Positions 1 through 9,576 are shown, counted from the first letter of the stretch. The stretch: DNA of 64,000 nucleotides from UBA2396 sp038042175 (GCA_964358855.1 CAYHQQ010000014.1:1-64000); one strand, 5' to 3'. Notes: generated from the sequence alone by a model not told the origin. Made by a program: numbers and translations.

Positions 1-71
1 ACTCACCCCACCACACCCTCACCCCGTCGCCCCGCGACGGATCGACGCCGCACCACTCGAAAGGACCCCAT

Positions 72-1850
72 ATGAAACTCGACATGAAACTCGCCGCCCT
101 CACCCCCGTCCTCACCGCCATCATCCTCCAAGCCTCCGCCGGCCTTGCCCACGGGCAATGCACCAACCAGACGCTGGCCCCCGCCGCCCTGGCCTCCGGC
201 GACATCTACGGCACCTCAATCGCGACCAAGGGCAACGTGCTCGTCGTGGGCGCCCCCGGCGACGACAATGCCGAAGGCTCTAACGCCGGCACCGTCTACG
301 TCCACACCAAGAACGCCGGGGGCGTCTGGGGCAACTCGCCCCAGGTCCTGTTGCCCCTCGACCTGGGCCTGAACTCCGCCTTCGGACAGTCCGTCGCCAT
401 CGACAACCAAATCATCGTCGGCGCCAACACCGGCCCCTTCAACATGTCCTCGGGCACCGGCGCCGCGTACATCTACGCCCTGGGCGCCAACGGCCAGTGG
501 GCCCTCCAGAAGAAGCTCGTCAGCCCCGACCCCGCCGCTGGCGACGCGTTCGGCTGCTCGGTCGCCATTCGCGGCGATTGGGCCGCCGTCGGCGCCTACG
601 GCGACAGCAACAACGGATTCAACAACAACGGGGCCGTCTACCTCTTCAAGAAAGCCGGATCCGACTGGGTCTTCATGACCAAGCTCACCCCGCTGCTGAC
701 GGGCTTCGGCCACTTCGGCGAGCACATCTCGATGGGCGGCGCTGGTCTGATGGTCCAGGGCTACGCGACCGTCAACGGCGTAGAGGCCGCCGGGGCGGTC
801 TGGGTCTACACCGAGACCGGCCTCAACACCTGGAGCCTCGTCCAGAAGATCAACTCGCCCTACCCCGCCGACAACGGGCGCTTCGGCGCCGCGATCTCCG
901 CCAGCGGCAACACCCTGGCCATTGGCGGCTACTTCGTCGACCTTCCCGGTCCCGTCAGCCCCTCGGGCGTCACCGCCATGTACGAGTGGAACGGCTCGCA
1001 GTACGCCCTCACCTCCGCGATCGAAGGTTCGGGCCTCACCGGCGCGAGCGTCGCCGTCAACGGCGACACCATGGTCGTGGGCGACCTGGAGTGGTACGGC
1101 TGGTACGTCTCCCACCTCTACCACCGCGCCGCCCCCGGCAGCGGCCAGTGGATCGCCAAGGGCTCCTGGCACCGCAGCCCCGGCAATACCTTCTACAACG
1201 ATCACGTCCTGGCCATGACCAGCTCCGAGATCTTCATGGGCCTGGGTTCCATGGAAGGCAACGCCACGACCGACTCCGGCCGCGTCGAGATCGTCCCCAT
1301 CACCGCCTCGATCGCCGCCGACCAGTGGGAAGACCGCCCCACCGTCGGACTGGGCACCTATGAAGCTTGCACCGCGCTCGCCACCGCCGACGGCACGACC
1401 GACTGCGGCACCTCCAACACCACGCCCGACGTGTGGTACTCCTACACCCCCACCAGCAACCTCGCTCTCATCATCGACACGCTGGGCTCGGCCTACGACA
1501 CCGTCCTCTCCGTCCACGGCCAGTCTCGCTACACCTCACTCGCCTGCAACGACGACGCCGTCGGCCGCACCTCCCGCATCGTCTTCCCCGGCAAGATCGG
1601 CGAGACCATCGCCATCCGCGTCTCGGGCTACAACGGAGCGGTGGGCGAGTACACCCTCAACATCGCCGAGACCTGCCCCGCCGACTTTGACAACGACGGC
1701 ACCGTCGACTTCTTCGACTACGACGCCTTCGTGACCTGCTTCGAAGGCGGCGTGTGCCCCGAAGGCCGCACGGCCGACTTCGATGGCGACACGACCGTGG
1801 ACTTCTTCGACTACGACAGCTTCGTGGTGGCCTTTGAGGCTGGTTGCTAA
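72..1850 (+). CDS. Secreted FG-GAP propeller protein with PPC-like domain and GC-type dockerin
   Basis: 592 aa, exported. Residues 1-29 are a signal peptide (hydrophobic core LTPVLTAIILQASAG). Residues ~30-420 hold FG-GAP/integrin-alpha-like blades (VLVVGAPGDDN, WAAVGAYGDSNN, TLAIGGYF), a fold used for extracellular binding. Residues ~430-530 resemble a pre-peptidase C-terminal (PPC) domain: VWYSYTP, YDTVLSVHG, CNDDAVG. Residues ~535-592 are the double EF-hand module CPADFDNDG...DFFDYDAF...DFFDYDSF ending in Gly-Cys-stop. The start is chosen because AAGGA at 61-65 is well placed; a second ATG at 84 is less likely. It is the first of eight dockerin genes in the first 28 kb. The ligand and the anchoring partner are unknown; the adhesive or structural role is inferred. 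Confidence 0.85.
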   Translation: MKLDMKLAALTPVLTAIILQASAGLAHGQCTNQTLAPAALASGDIYGTSIATKGNVLVVGAPGDDNAEGSNAGTVYVHTKNAGGVWGNSPQVLLPLDLGLNSAFGQSVAIDNQIIVGANTGPFNMSSGTGAAYIYALGANGQWALQKKLVSPDPAAGDAFGCSVAIRGDWAAVGAYGDSNNGFNNNGAVYLFKKAGSDWVFMTKLTPLLTGFGHFGEHISMGGAGLMVQGYATVNGVEAAGAVWVYTETGLNTWSLVQKINSPYPADNGRFGAAISASGNTLAIGGYFVDLPGPVSPSGVTAMYEWNGSQYALTSAIEGSGLTGASVAVNGDTMVVGDLEWYGWYVSHLYHRAAPGSGQWIAKGSWHRSPGNTFYNDHVLAMTSSEIFMGLGSMEGNATTDSGRVEIVPITASIAADQWEDRPTVGLGTYEACTALATADGTTDCGTSNTTPDVWYSYTPTSNLALIIDTLGSAYDTVLSVHGQSRYTSLACNDDAVGRTSRIVFPGKIGETIAIRVSGYNGAVGEYTLNIAETCPADFDNDGTVDFFDYDAFVTCFEGGVCPEGRTADFDGDTTVDFFDYDSFVVAFEAGC

Positions 1851-1876
1851 ATCTTCTTTCATCTGTGCACGCTAAC

Positions 1877-1915
1877 ACACGCCGAGGATGGTCCACGCGA
1901 CCGCCCTCGGCGTGT
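1877..1915 (+). terminator. Intrinsic terminator-like hairpin
   Basis: An 11-bp perfect stem (ACACGCCGAGG / CCTCGGCGTGT) with a 17-nt loop starts 26 nt after the stop codon of the first gene and runs into TTTCTG. The same stem sequence, slightly varied, recurs after the dockerin gene ending at 14841. Confidence 0.7.
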
Positions 1916-1961
1916 TTCTGCGCTCTCGTCAAGTCCGTCCGCCTGCGATGGTCAGGTTCGT

Positions 1962-1990
1962 TTGGTGCCAGGACGGCCTCGTGGTATCCT
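1962..1990 (+). promoter_or_regulatory. Sigma-70-type promoter for the tandem repeat-protein genes
   Basis: TTGGTG (1962-1967), a 17-bp spacer, then an extended -10 TGG-TATCCT (1982-1990). The predicted start near 1997 leaves a ~70-nt leader with a Shine-Dalgarno before the ATG at 2069. Since only 54 bp separate the genes at 2069 and 4166, this promoter probably serves both. Confidence 0.5.
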
Positions 1991-2068
1991 GAGCCCTTTC
2001 CCACCCGCCGGCACGGTCGATGATCGACCCAAGAGGTGAGAGTTCCATCTCAGCAAGAGGGCCCGAAC

Positions 2069-4111
2069 ATGCAGCGACTGACCAATCAACCACGACTCGC
2101 CCAGGGAGCAAACCGCATCGGAGCCTGCCTTCTCGCCGGCGCGTCGATCGGCACTCCTCAGGCCCGGGCCGACGACATCAACTGGGCCAACATTAACGGC
2201 GGCACCTTCAGCGTGGGCACTAACTGGACCGGGGGTGTCGTGCCGGGTGCCAACGACTTCGCTCGCTTCGCGCGGAGCAGGGCCGGCAACCCCCAAATCT
2301 CCTACACCGTGAGTTTCAGCACAAACCCGGCCAACCAGGGCATCATTGTCCCGGGTGACATCGCGCTGTTCAATCTGAACGGGCACGCCTATTCACTGAC
2401 CTCCCCAGGCACCGCGATCCAGATCGGCACGTCGACGACCTTTCCGGGCAGACTGACCGCGACCAACGGCGTCATCGCCACCGCGCCCGATGCGCAGGTG
2501 TTGATCGGCGCGGGCACCAACGCCCCTGGCTTGCTGAACATCTCCACGGGCGCCCAACTCCTGGGCCCCAGGGTCACCGTGGGTTCCGGCGGACCCGGCA
2601 CGCTCATCGTGCAGAACGGCGGCGATATCGTGGGTGGGCCGATGAGGGTGGGTTCGCCCGACTTCGGGGTCACGGGAACCGCGACGATCACGGGTGCGGG
2701 TTCCGCCGTGGTCGTCGAAGACCTGATCGTCGGAGCGGTCGGGGCTGGCACGGTGAACATCCTCTCCGGCGGGAGGGTCGAGAGCACCTTAGGGATCTTG
2801 GGAGCGAACGACTTCGAGGAAGAATCGGGCTTAGGAACGGTCAACGTGGAAGGCGCGAACTCCCGGTGGACGAGTTCAGGAACGATCACCGTCGGCTCAG
2901 CTGGGCGAGGCACGCTGAACATCACCGGTGGCGGTCTGGTTCAGAGCCCCACGGGGACTGTCGGAGATATACCAGACAGCGCGGGCACGGTCACCATCGG
3001 GGGCGGATCCCAATGGATCATGACCGACTTGTTCGTTGTCGGATTCCTGGGTCAAGCCACCGTGACCATCGCGGGCGGCAGTCTGCTCCAGAGTGCTTTA
3101 GGTATTATCGGCATGGACTTCACTGACGGGTTCGTGACCGTTGACGGCCCCGGTTCCCGGTGGATCAACTCGTCGGACCTGTCGGTCGGTAAGGACGGCA
3201 ACGGCACCATGAATATCGCTGACGGCGCAGAGGTCCGGTGCGATGACGGTTTTATCTCCCGATTCGGCGGGATAGGTTCCGCCCGTGTCTCCGGCGCAGG
3301 CTCGAGCTGGACGATCATGGGGAATCTCTCGGTCGGAGGGGACGTCGAGCAGGGAGCCAACGGCGGGTCTGGCTCGCTCGTGATCGAGGCGGGCGGGACC
3401 GTGAGCGCCGACGGCCTCTACCTCTTCCCTCAGGGCCTGGTGACGCTTCAGGGCGGCACGCTCGACGTGAAAGGCATTTCGCCTACGTTTGCCCTCGGCG
3501 GCGACTTTGTGTTTCTCGGGGGCGTTCTGCACGCGGATCATGTTGGTCTCCCACTCCTGAACCAGGGCGGCACGCTCGCCCCGGGGCACTCCGCCGGGAC
3601 CACCGTTATTACGGGAAACTACACGCAGATGTCCACCGGGGCCATGGAGATCGAGATCGGCGGGACCGCCCACGGCACGCAGTACGACCGCGTCAACGTC
3701 GGCGGCACCGCGCTCCTCAACGGCGGGCTCGACCTGCGACTCATCAACGCCTTCGTGCCCAGCCCCGCCCAGACGTTCGTGATCCTTGACGCCGGGACCA
3801 TCGCCGGCGGCTTCGCCCACGTCGCCAGCGGGCACCGTCTGGCGGTCTCCGGCGGGGGCGGCTCCTTCGTCGTCCACTACGGCTCGGGCAGCCCGTTCGA
3901 TCCGACGCAGGTCGTGCTCTCGAACTTCGGTCCATGCCCCGCCGACTTCGACAACGACGGCGCCATCGACTTCTTCGACTACGACGCCTTTGTGATCTGC
4001 TTCGAAGGCGGCCCTTGCCCCCCCGGCAAGACCGCCGACTTTGATGCCGATGGCTCCATCGACTTCTTCGACTACGACAGCTTTGTCATCGCCTTTGAAT
4101 CCGGCTGCTGA
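2069..4111 (+). CDS. Secreted T5SS/PEP-CTERM-type repeat protein with GC-type dockerin
   Basis: 680 aa. Signal peptide ~1-34 (ends TPQARA). The body is a ladder of ~45-residue repeats of the form GSRWxxSxDLxVG...GTxNIxxGG (GSRWINSSDLSVG, GSQWIMTDLFVVG), matching the T5SS/PEP-CTERM-associated repeat family, which builds an extended beta-helix. After the repeats comes an autotransporter-like boundary (GGTLAPGHSAGTT, MEIEIGG, LDLRLINAFVP), then the double EF-hand module (last ~58 aa) ending GC. I chose ATG 2069 over the in-frame ATG 2036: it has AGAGG at the right distance and matches the start of its neighbour. No membrane barrel follows, so it is not a true autotransporter. Paralogue of the gene at 4166. 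Confidence 0.85.
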   Translation: MQRLTNQPRLAQGANRIGACLLAGASIGTPQARADDINWANINGGTFSVGTNWTGGVVPGANDFARFARSRAGNPQISYTVSFSTNPANQGIIVPGDIALFNLNGHAYSLTSPGTAIQIGTSTTFPGRLTATNGVIATAPDAQVLIGAGTNAPGLLNISTGAQLLGPRVTVGSGGPGTLIVQNGGDIVGGPMRVGSPDFGVTGTATITGAGSAVVVEDLIVGAVGAGTVNILSGGRVESTLGILGANDFEEESGLGTVNVEGANSRWTSSGTITVGSAGRGTLNITGGGLVQSPTGTVGDIPDSAGTVTIGGGSQWIMTDLFVVGFLGQATVTIAGGSLLQSALGIIGMDFTDGFVTVDGPGSRWINSSDLSVGKDGNGTMNIADGAEVRCDDGFISRFGGIGSARVSGAGSSWTIMGNLSVGGDVEQGANGGSGSLVIEAGGTVSADGLYLFPQGLVTLQGGTLDVKGISPTFALGGDFVFLGGVLHADHVGLPLLNQGGTLAPGHSAGTTVITGNYTQMSTGAMEIEIGGTAHGTQYDRVNVGGTALLNGGLDLRLINAFVPSPAQTFVILDAGTIAGGFAHVASGHRLAVSGGGGSFVVHYGSGSPFDPTQVVLSNFGPCPADFDNDGAIDFFDYDAFVICFEGGPCPPGKTADFDADGSIDFFDYDSFVIAFESGC

Positions 4112-4165
4112 CGCTTCCGTCATCCCCGCACATCAACACTCCCATCTGCTCAGGAGGTCTCGAAC

Positions 4166-6367
4166 ATGAATCCGCTCTCGACTCGGCCACGGCACGCCAC
4201 GGGATCGCACCGTTCTGGGATCTGTCTGTTCGCCGGCGCGGCGCTTGGGCTGGGGGGGGTTTGCGGCTCGGCCACGGTCCGGGCCGATGATATCAGTTGG
4301 AGCAACTCCAACGGCGGGACCTTCAGCGTGGGCACGAACTGGATCGGGGGCGTCGTTCCGGGCACCGCAGACTTCGCCCTGTTCGGCAGGACCAGGCCCG
4401 GCAACCCCCAGCAGCAATACACCGTGAGTTTCACCACGAGCCCGACCAACCAGGGCATCAATGTCCAGGACGACGCCGTGACCTTTGACCTCAACGGGCG
4501 CATCTACGCGCTGACGTTCTTCACCGCAATGCGGATCGGCACGTCGGTGACCGCGCCGGGAGGGTTGACACTCACCGACGGCATCGTGACGACCGGGCCC
4601 AGTTCCGTGGTGTTGATCGGCGACACCGTCGGTGCCACGGGCTCGTTGACCATCTCCACCGGCGCGCAACTCCTTGGCCCAGAGGTCCAGGTGGGTCGCT
4701 TCTCGCCCGGCTCGCTCTTCGTGCAGAGCGGCGGCGACCTGGTGGGAGGGGACCTGTTGCTAGGCATTGGTGGCGCTGCGGCTCCGGGATTCGTAACCAT
4801 CACGGGCGTCGGGTCCAACGCGGTTGTCGAGGAAATGACGATTGGACTTGTGGGTCAAGGCGCGGTGAACATCCAGGCCGGCGGCCGGATCGAGAGCACC
4901 GTGGCGACGTTGGGGTCATCCGCCTCGGCCGTCGGAGCGGTCAACGTGGACGGCGTGAACTCGCGCTGGACGAGTTCGGGCGATCTCACGGTCGGCGAGT
5001 CTGGGCGAGGCACGATGGACATCACCGCGGGCGGCCAGGTTGCATGCAACACGGGACGCCTGGGGAATCGGCTCGCCTCGACAGGGACTGTCAACGTGGT
5101 GGGCGTGAACTCCCGCTGGACGTGTTCGAACGACTGTAAGGTCGGCGCAGAGGGGAGTGGCACGCTGAACATCGGGAGCGGGGGCCGGGTTGAGTGCTTT
5201 CGCGGCGCGGTCGGCGACATTCTGGGCAGCACGGGCTCGGTCGCGATCACCGGTGGCTCCCAATGGCTCTGCACGGGCGAGTTCATTGTCGGGGACAGGG
5301 GCTTGGGCAGCGCGCTCGTCTCCGGTGGCAGCCTTGTCCAGAGCGCCTCGGGGCTCATCGGTATTGGCGACTTTGCGCAAGACGCAAGCACCGTTGCCGT
5401 CATCGGCGCAGGTGCCCAGTGGATCAACTCGTCGGACTTGACGGTCGGTGCCTTTGGCAGGGCACAGCTGAGCGTCCTGTCGGGCGGGGAGGTCCGGTGC
5501 GCGAACGGCAATATCGCCAGCCGGGGCGGGCAGAGTTCTGTCAGCGTCTCGGGCGCAGGATCGAGCTTGACGGCGACCGGGAATATTTCGGTCGGCGGCG
5601 ATATCGCCCATGGGTTCAATGGCGGAACGGCTTCGCTCGATATCGACGCGGGCGGCACCGTGAGCGCCGGGGGCGTGGTCGCCATCTTCCCGCTCGGCGA
5701 AGTGACGCTCCGGGGCGGCACGCTCGACGCCGCGAACATCGGCCTTGCGTTTAGCTCCGGCGGCGTGTTCTCGTTTCTCGGCGGCGTGCTGCACTCTGAT
5801 GGGGTTGGGTTTTCTCTGCTGAACCAGGGCGGCACGCTCGCCCCGGGACATTCCGCGGGATCCACCTTCATCGCGGGAGACTACACCCAGCAGGCCGGCA
5901 CCATGGAGATTGAGATCGGCGGAACCACGCCCGGCACGCAGTTCGACCGGATCACCTGCGGCGCGGCATCCCTCGGCGGCACGCTCGACCTCCGCCTCAT
6001 CAACGGGTTCGTGCCCAGCCCCGTCCAATCGTTCACGATTCTTGACGCCAGCACCATCGCCGGCGCCTTCGCCAACGGTGCAAGCGGCCATCGCGTGCCC
6101 ATCTCCAATGCCGCCGGCTCCTTCGTCGTCCACTATGGCCCAGCCAGCCCGTTCGATCCGACGAACATCGTCCTCTCGAACTTCGGGCCCTGCCCCGCCG
6201 ACTTTGACTCCGACGGAACCATCGACTTCTTCGACTACGACACTTTCGTGATCTGCTTCGAAGGCGGTCCCTGCCCCCCAGGCAAGACCGCCGACTTCGA
6301 CGCCGACGGCACCATCGACTTCTTCGACTACGACAGCTTCGTCGTCGCCTTCGAGTCAGGTTGCTGA
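4166..6367 (+). CDS. Secreted T5SS/PEP-CTERM-type repeat protein with GC-type dockerin (tandem paralogue)
   Basis: 733 aa, 54 bp after its paralogue and probably co-transcribed. Strong AGGAGGT at 4152-4158 fixes the start. Signal peptide ~1-40. After it both paralogues share the opening D-D-I-x-W-x-N-x-N-G-G-T-F-S-V-G-T-N-W and then the GSRWTSSGDLTVG-type repeats; this copy has about one more repeat. The C-terminal boundary region (NQGGTLAPGHSAG, MEIEIGGT) and the dockerin ending ESGC are close to identical to the neighbour's. A G8 tract (4252-4259) lies inside the signal-peptide codons, where slippage would switch off secretion; whether it varies is unknown. Expected to be an extracellular, surface-assembled fibrous protein. 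Confidence 0.85.
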   Translation: MNPLSTRPRHATGSHRSGICLFAGAALGLGGVCGSATVRADDISWSNSNGGTFSVGTNWIGGVVPGTADFALFGRTRPGNPQQQYTVSFTTSPTNQGINVQDDAVTFDLNGRIYALTFFTAMRIGTSVTAPGGLTLTDGIVTTGPSSVVLIGDTVGATGSLTISTGAQLLGPEVQVGRFSPGSLFVQSGGDLVGGDLLLGIGGAAAPGFVTITGVGSNAVVEEMTIGLVGQGAVNIQAGGRIESTVATLGSSASAVGAVNVDGVNSRWTSSGDLTVGESGRGTMDITAGGQVACNTGRLGNRLASTGTVNVVGVNSRWTCSNDCKVGAEGSGTLNIGSGGRVECFRGAVGDILGSTGSVAITGGSQWLCTGEFIVGDRGLGSALVSGGSLVQSASGLIGIGDFAQDASTVAVIGAGAQWINSSDLTVGAFGRAQLSVLSGGEVRCANGNIASRGGQSSVSVSGAGSSLTATGNISVGGDIAHGFNGGTASLDIDAGGTVSAGGVVAIFPLGEVTLRGGTLDAANIGLAFSSGGVFSFLGGVLHSDGVGFSLLNQGGTLAPGHSAGSTFIAGDYTQQAGTMEIEIGGTTPGTQFDRITCGAASLGGTLDLRLINGFVPSPVQSFTILDASTIAGAFANGASGHRVPISNAAGSFVVHYGPASPFDPTNIVLSNFGPCPADFDSDGTIDFFDYDTFVICFEGGPCPPGKTADFDADGTIDFFDYDSFVVAFESGC

Positions 6368-6392
6368 CCTGATCTCCCGCCGCACGCTGTGT

Positions 6393-6445
6393 CACTCATC
6401 GGATCGCCTCCCATCGGCTCTGCGATGGAGGCGATCCGATGAGTG
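6393..6445. repeat. 19-bp perfect inverted repeat downstream of the 4166 gene
   Basis: Arms 6393-6411 and 6427-6445 are perfectly complementary; the 15-nt interval can itself extend the stem by 4 bp past one bulged base. It begins 25 nt after the stop codon. There is no T-tract, so it could be a factor-dependent or 3'-protecting hairpin, or an operator. Each outer end is the decamer CACTCATCGG, which recurs as a second palindrome at 6493-6517. Confidence 0.7.
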
Positions 6446-6472
6446 CAAGCGTCCTTGGGCCCACGATGTCAT

Positions 6473-6517
6473 TTGACACCCAGGGCAATCCGCACTCATC
6501 GGACAAACCGATAAGTG
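6473..6517 (+). promoter_or_regulatory. TTGACA box followed by a CACTCATCGG palindrome
   Basis: A consensus -35 hexamer TTGACA (6473-6478) is followed, where a -10 would lie, by CACTCATCGG (6493-6502), 5 nt, and CCGATAAGTG (6508-6517), an inverted copy with one mismatch. No good -10 is seen at 16-18 bp. This looks like an operator laid over the promoter of the gene at 6658; the factor is unknown. Confidence 0.4.
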
Positions 6518-6657
6518 GCACAATCGCAAGAAAATCGAGCGCCCATGAGCCCCCCGGACCCCAGACGGTGCGAAACGATCACGGGATTCCCTCTCGGCAC
6601 CGCGCCCAAGGGCTTGCCCGCGTTCAAGATCGCCGCACAGCGGCCAAAGAGGGTTCC

Positions 6658-9576
6658 ATGAGCAGCACAGGTTCGAGTCGTTCAACGGTGCATGCCCTGA
6701 TCGTCGCGGCAGGCCTTGCAACCACCTTGCTCGCGCAACAAGCCCACGCCCAGACTCTCACCTGGCTCAACGCCGCCGGCGGCTCGGCCGCAACCCCCGG
6801 TAATTGGAGTCCCGCAAGCGTCCCCGGGGCCGCCAACTCGCTGGTTTGGAATCTGGCCAACACATACCCCGTGACCTTTACCTCGGGCACCGCCTCCAGC
6901 CTCGGTCACACGTACAAGCGCGGCGTCCTCACCCTCACCATGAGCAGCCCCCACACCACGGGAACAAGCGGCATCAAGGTGGGCGAGCTCTCCGGCGACA
7001 ACTCGACCGTGACGCTCACGACTGGAACATGGAACAGCTCGGGCCCGGCCATCGTCGGCGACGCCGCCGGGTCGACCGGATTCCTGCTTGTGAATGACAT
7101 CGACGCCGATCTGTTCGTGACCGGGACTTCGGACCTGACCGTGGGCAACAACGGAGCTGGATCTCTCACCATCTCGGGCCAGGGACGAGTGGTGGTCGCC
7201 GATCGCCTCTTCGCCGGCAGCAACTCCACATCGACCTCGACCATCGTGGTCTCGGGACAGCAGAACGTCCTCCCCTTCGCCCGCTCCACCCTCGACGTCC
7301 AGGGACTCGGCGACTCGCGCATCGGCGCCGGCGGTGACGCGACCCTGCTCGTCGACAACGGCGGCGTGGCAACCTTCGATGGCAGCCTCACCATCGCCAA
7401 CGGCTCGGCCTCGCTCTCCTCGGTCACCGTGGAGGAATCGGGCCAGTTCCCGTCCCTCTTGACCGTCGCCAGCACCCTCAACATCGGGCGAAACATCTCC
7501 GCCGGCGTCGCCGCCGGAAGCGGCTCGCTCATCGTCAACACCTCCGGCTCCGTCAACATCGGCGGGGTCATCAACCTTGGAAACGATCCCGACGGCGGGA
7601 CCGGCCTGCTGCGCCTCACCGGATCGGCCTCCCAGGTGACCTGCCCGAGCCTCAACGTCGGGGCCGCCGGCACACTCGACCTGCAGGACGGTACTCTGAG
7701 CATCGACGGCGGAGCCCTCTCCGTGCCGCCCGGCTCGACCTTCTCCTTCGCCGGCGGCGCAGGTGCGCGAACCCCGACGCTCACTCTTCGCAGCGGTGCG
7801 ACACTCAACCACACGCACGGCGTGAACGTCGGCTCGACGGGGAACCTCGAGCTGCGTGTCGAGTCCGGATCGCTGCTCACCACGCCCAACAGCACGCTCA
7901 CCCTGGGGGTCAATGCCGGCTCCTCAGGCAGCGTCGTCGTCACCGGCACAGACTCTCACGCGCAGCACGCCACCGCACGCATCGGCGCCGCCGGCATGGC
8001 CAACCTCACCATCGACGCCGGCGGCTCCGTCTCCTGCACCCTCTCCATGGAGACCGGCGCCCTGGGCGGCGGCGATGGACAAGTCCACGTGCTCAACGGA
8101 ACCCTCACCACCGGCACCAGCCTCGTGCTCGCGGGCCAGGTCTCCGGCGGCGGCGCCGTCGGCGGCGGAGCCGGCTCACTCGAAATTGGCCCCGCGGGCG
8201 TCGTCAACCTCGGAACCAGCCTCCTTGGAATGGGCGCCTCCACCGTCGTCATCAATGGCGGCACGCTCAACGCCGTCAACGGCGTCTCCGCCCGCTTCAC
8301 CCTCAATGGCGGCACCATCAACGCCGCCTCCTTCTCCTCAAACACACCCGTCAACGCCCGCGGCGCCATCAACGCCATCGTCTCCGGCGGCCAGACCTTC
8401 AGCGCCACCGGCGATCTCTCCCTCGGCAACGGCTCACCCGCCGCCTTCGATCGCTGCCCCATCAACGTCGGCGCCTTCCGCGTCGACATCCTCGATTCCT
8501 CCACCGCCCTCCTCGACGACACGACCATCGCCGGCGGAATCCTGGCCACCTCCGACCGCTTCCGCCTCCCCGATTTCAAATCACTCAACGGCACCGGCAC
8601 CATCGCCAGCCCGTTCATCAACGAGGGAGACATCACCGCGACGGGCACGGGCGGATTGACCTTCCAGAACCTCCTGGACAACCAGGCAGGCGGCACGCTC
8701 GCGGGCACCAAACTCGTCTTCTCCCCCACCGCCTCATTCCTTGGCATTGCAAACGGTGGAACCAAGTGGCTCGCCATGACCGGCTCGGCCCTCACCTTCA
8801 CGGCGTCGACTGGCTTCACCTTTATCGGCAGCGCCGTCCCCGATGCCTTCGTCTGCGACGCCACCCTCGACGTCCTTGGCCAGGTCGGCATCGGCGACTC
8901 CGACGGCTTTGATCTGGGCCCACGCTGCACCCTGCGTGGCGGCACAATCGCCTCGTTCACCGCCCCGTTCCTGCCCAACGGCAACATCCTCATCAATCGC
9001 ACCGGCCCCAACCTCGATCGGCTGCGGGGCGTCGGAACGCTCAACGCCCAGGTCGTCACCAACATCGGCGTCATCAGCCCGGGCTTCGACGACGCCGACC
9101 CCACCGGCCAGATCGACATCCTGCCCGGCGCCTACGCCCAGGGCAGCGGCCCAAACACCGGCACTCTGGAGTTCGACATCGAAGGCCCGGCGCCCAATCA
9201 GGCCGACAGACTCCTCGTCGGCACCACCGCGACCATGGACGGCACGCTCCGCCTCCGCGTGATCAACGGCTTCGTGCCCCCCAACGCCTTCCGCCGAACC
9301 ATCGTGCAGGCCGCCAGCGTCGGCGGCGGCATCACCACGCTCGATCTCCCCCCGGGTTGGCACCTCGAACGCTCCGCGACAACCATCGACGCGGTCTTCT
9401 GTGCCGCCGACTTCGACAACGACGGTACCGTCGACTTCTTCGACTACGACGCCTTCGTCGCCTGCTTCGAGGGCAGCACCTGCCCCCCGGGCCGCACCGC
9501 AGACTTCGATGCCGACGGCACCGTCGACTTCTTCGACTACGACAGCTTCGTGATCGCCTTCGAGTCCGGTTGCTGA
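6658..9576 (+). CDS. Large secreted beta-repeat protein with GC-type dockerin
   Basis: 972 aa. ATG 6658 follows GAGGG and gives a normal signal peptide (VHALIVAAGLATTLLAQQAHAQ); the open frame runs upstream to 6439 but through the palindromes, so that extension is rejected. The mature part opens LTWLNAAGGSAATPGNWSPA, a common beginning of PEP-CTERM/autotransporter-like proteins, and continues as degenerate beta-strand repeats (SDLTVGNNGAGSLTISGQG, GTLSIDGGAL, GTLNAVNG). Near the end sit FNEGDIT-like and LRLRVINGFVPP boundary motifs and the double EF-hand module, ending ESGC. No catalytic motif is seen; an extracellular structural or adhesive role is inferred. The sigma factor gene begins 81 bp downstream without an obvious terminator. 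Confidence 0.8.
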   Translation: MSSTGSSRSTVHALIVAAGLATTLLAQQAHAQTLTWLNAAGGSAATPGNWSPASVPGAANSLVWNLANTYPVTFTSGTASSLGHTYKRGVLTLTMSSPHTTGTSGIKVGELSGDNSTVTLTTGTWNSSGPAIVGDAAGSTGFLLVNDIDADLFVTGTSDLTVGNNGAGSLTISGQGRVVVADRLFAGSNSTSTSTIVVSGQQNVLPFARSTLDVQGLGDSRIGAGGDATLLVDNGGVATFDGSLTIANGSASLSSVTVEESGQFPSLLTVASTLNIGRNISAGVAAGSGSLIVNTSGSVNIGGVINLGNDPDGGTGLLRLTGSASQVTCPSLNVGAAGTLDLQDGTLSIDGGALSVPPGSTFSFAGGAGARTPTLTLRSGATLNHTHGVNVGSTGNLELRVESGSLLTTPNSTLTLGVNAGSSGSVVVTGTDSHAQHATARIGAAGMANLTIDAGGSVSCTLSMETGALGGGDGQVHVLNGTLTTGTSLVLAGQVSGGGAVGGGAGSLEIGPAGVVNLGTSLLGMGASTVVINGGTLNAVNGVSARFTLNGGTINAASFSSNTPVNARGAINAIVSGGQTFSATGDLSLGNGSPAAFDRCPINVGAFRVDILDSSTALLDDTTIAGGILATSDRFRLPDFKSLNGTGTIASPFINEGDITATGTGGLTFQNLLDNQAGGTLAGTKLVFSPTASFLGIANGGTKWLAMTGSALTFTASTGFTFIGSAVPDAFVCDATLDVLGQVGIGDSDGFDLGPRCTLRGGTIASFTAPFLPNGNILINRTGPNLDRLRGVGTLNAQVVTNIGVISPGFDDADPTGQIDILPGAYAQGSGPNTGTLEFDIEGPAPNQADRLLVGTTATMDGTLRLRVINGFVPPNAFRRTIVQAASVGGGITTLDLPPGWHLERSATTIDAVFCAADFDNDGTVDFFDYDAFVACFEGSTCPPGRTADFDADGTVDFFDYDSFVIAFESGC

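Noticed and set aside
2069..6367. True type V autotransporters
   Set aside because: The passenger-like repeats are not followed by a membrane beta-barrel but by a dockerin module.
6439..6657. N-terminal extension of the 6658 gene
   Set aside because: It runs through the palindromic repeats and would bury the signal peptide.
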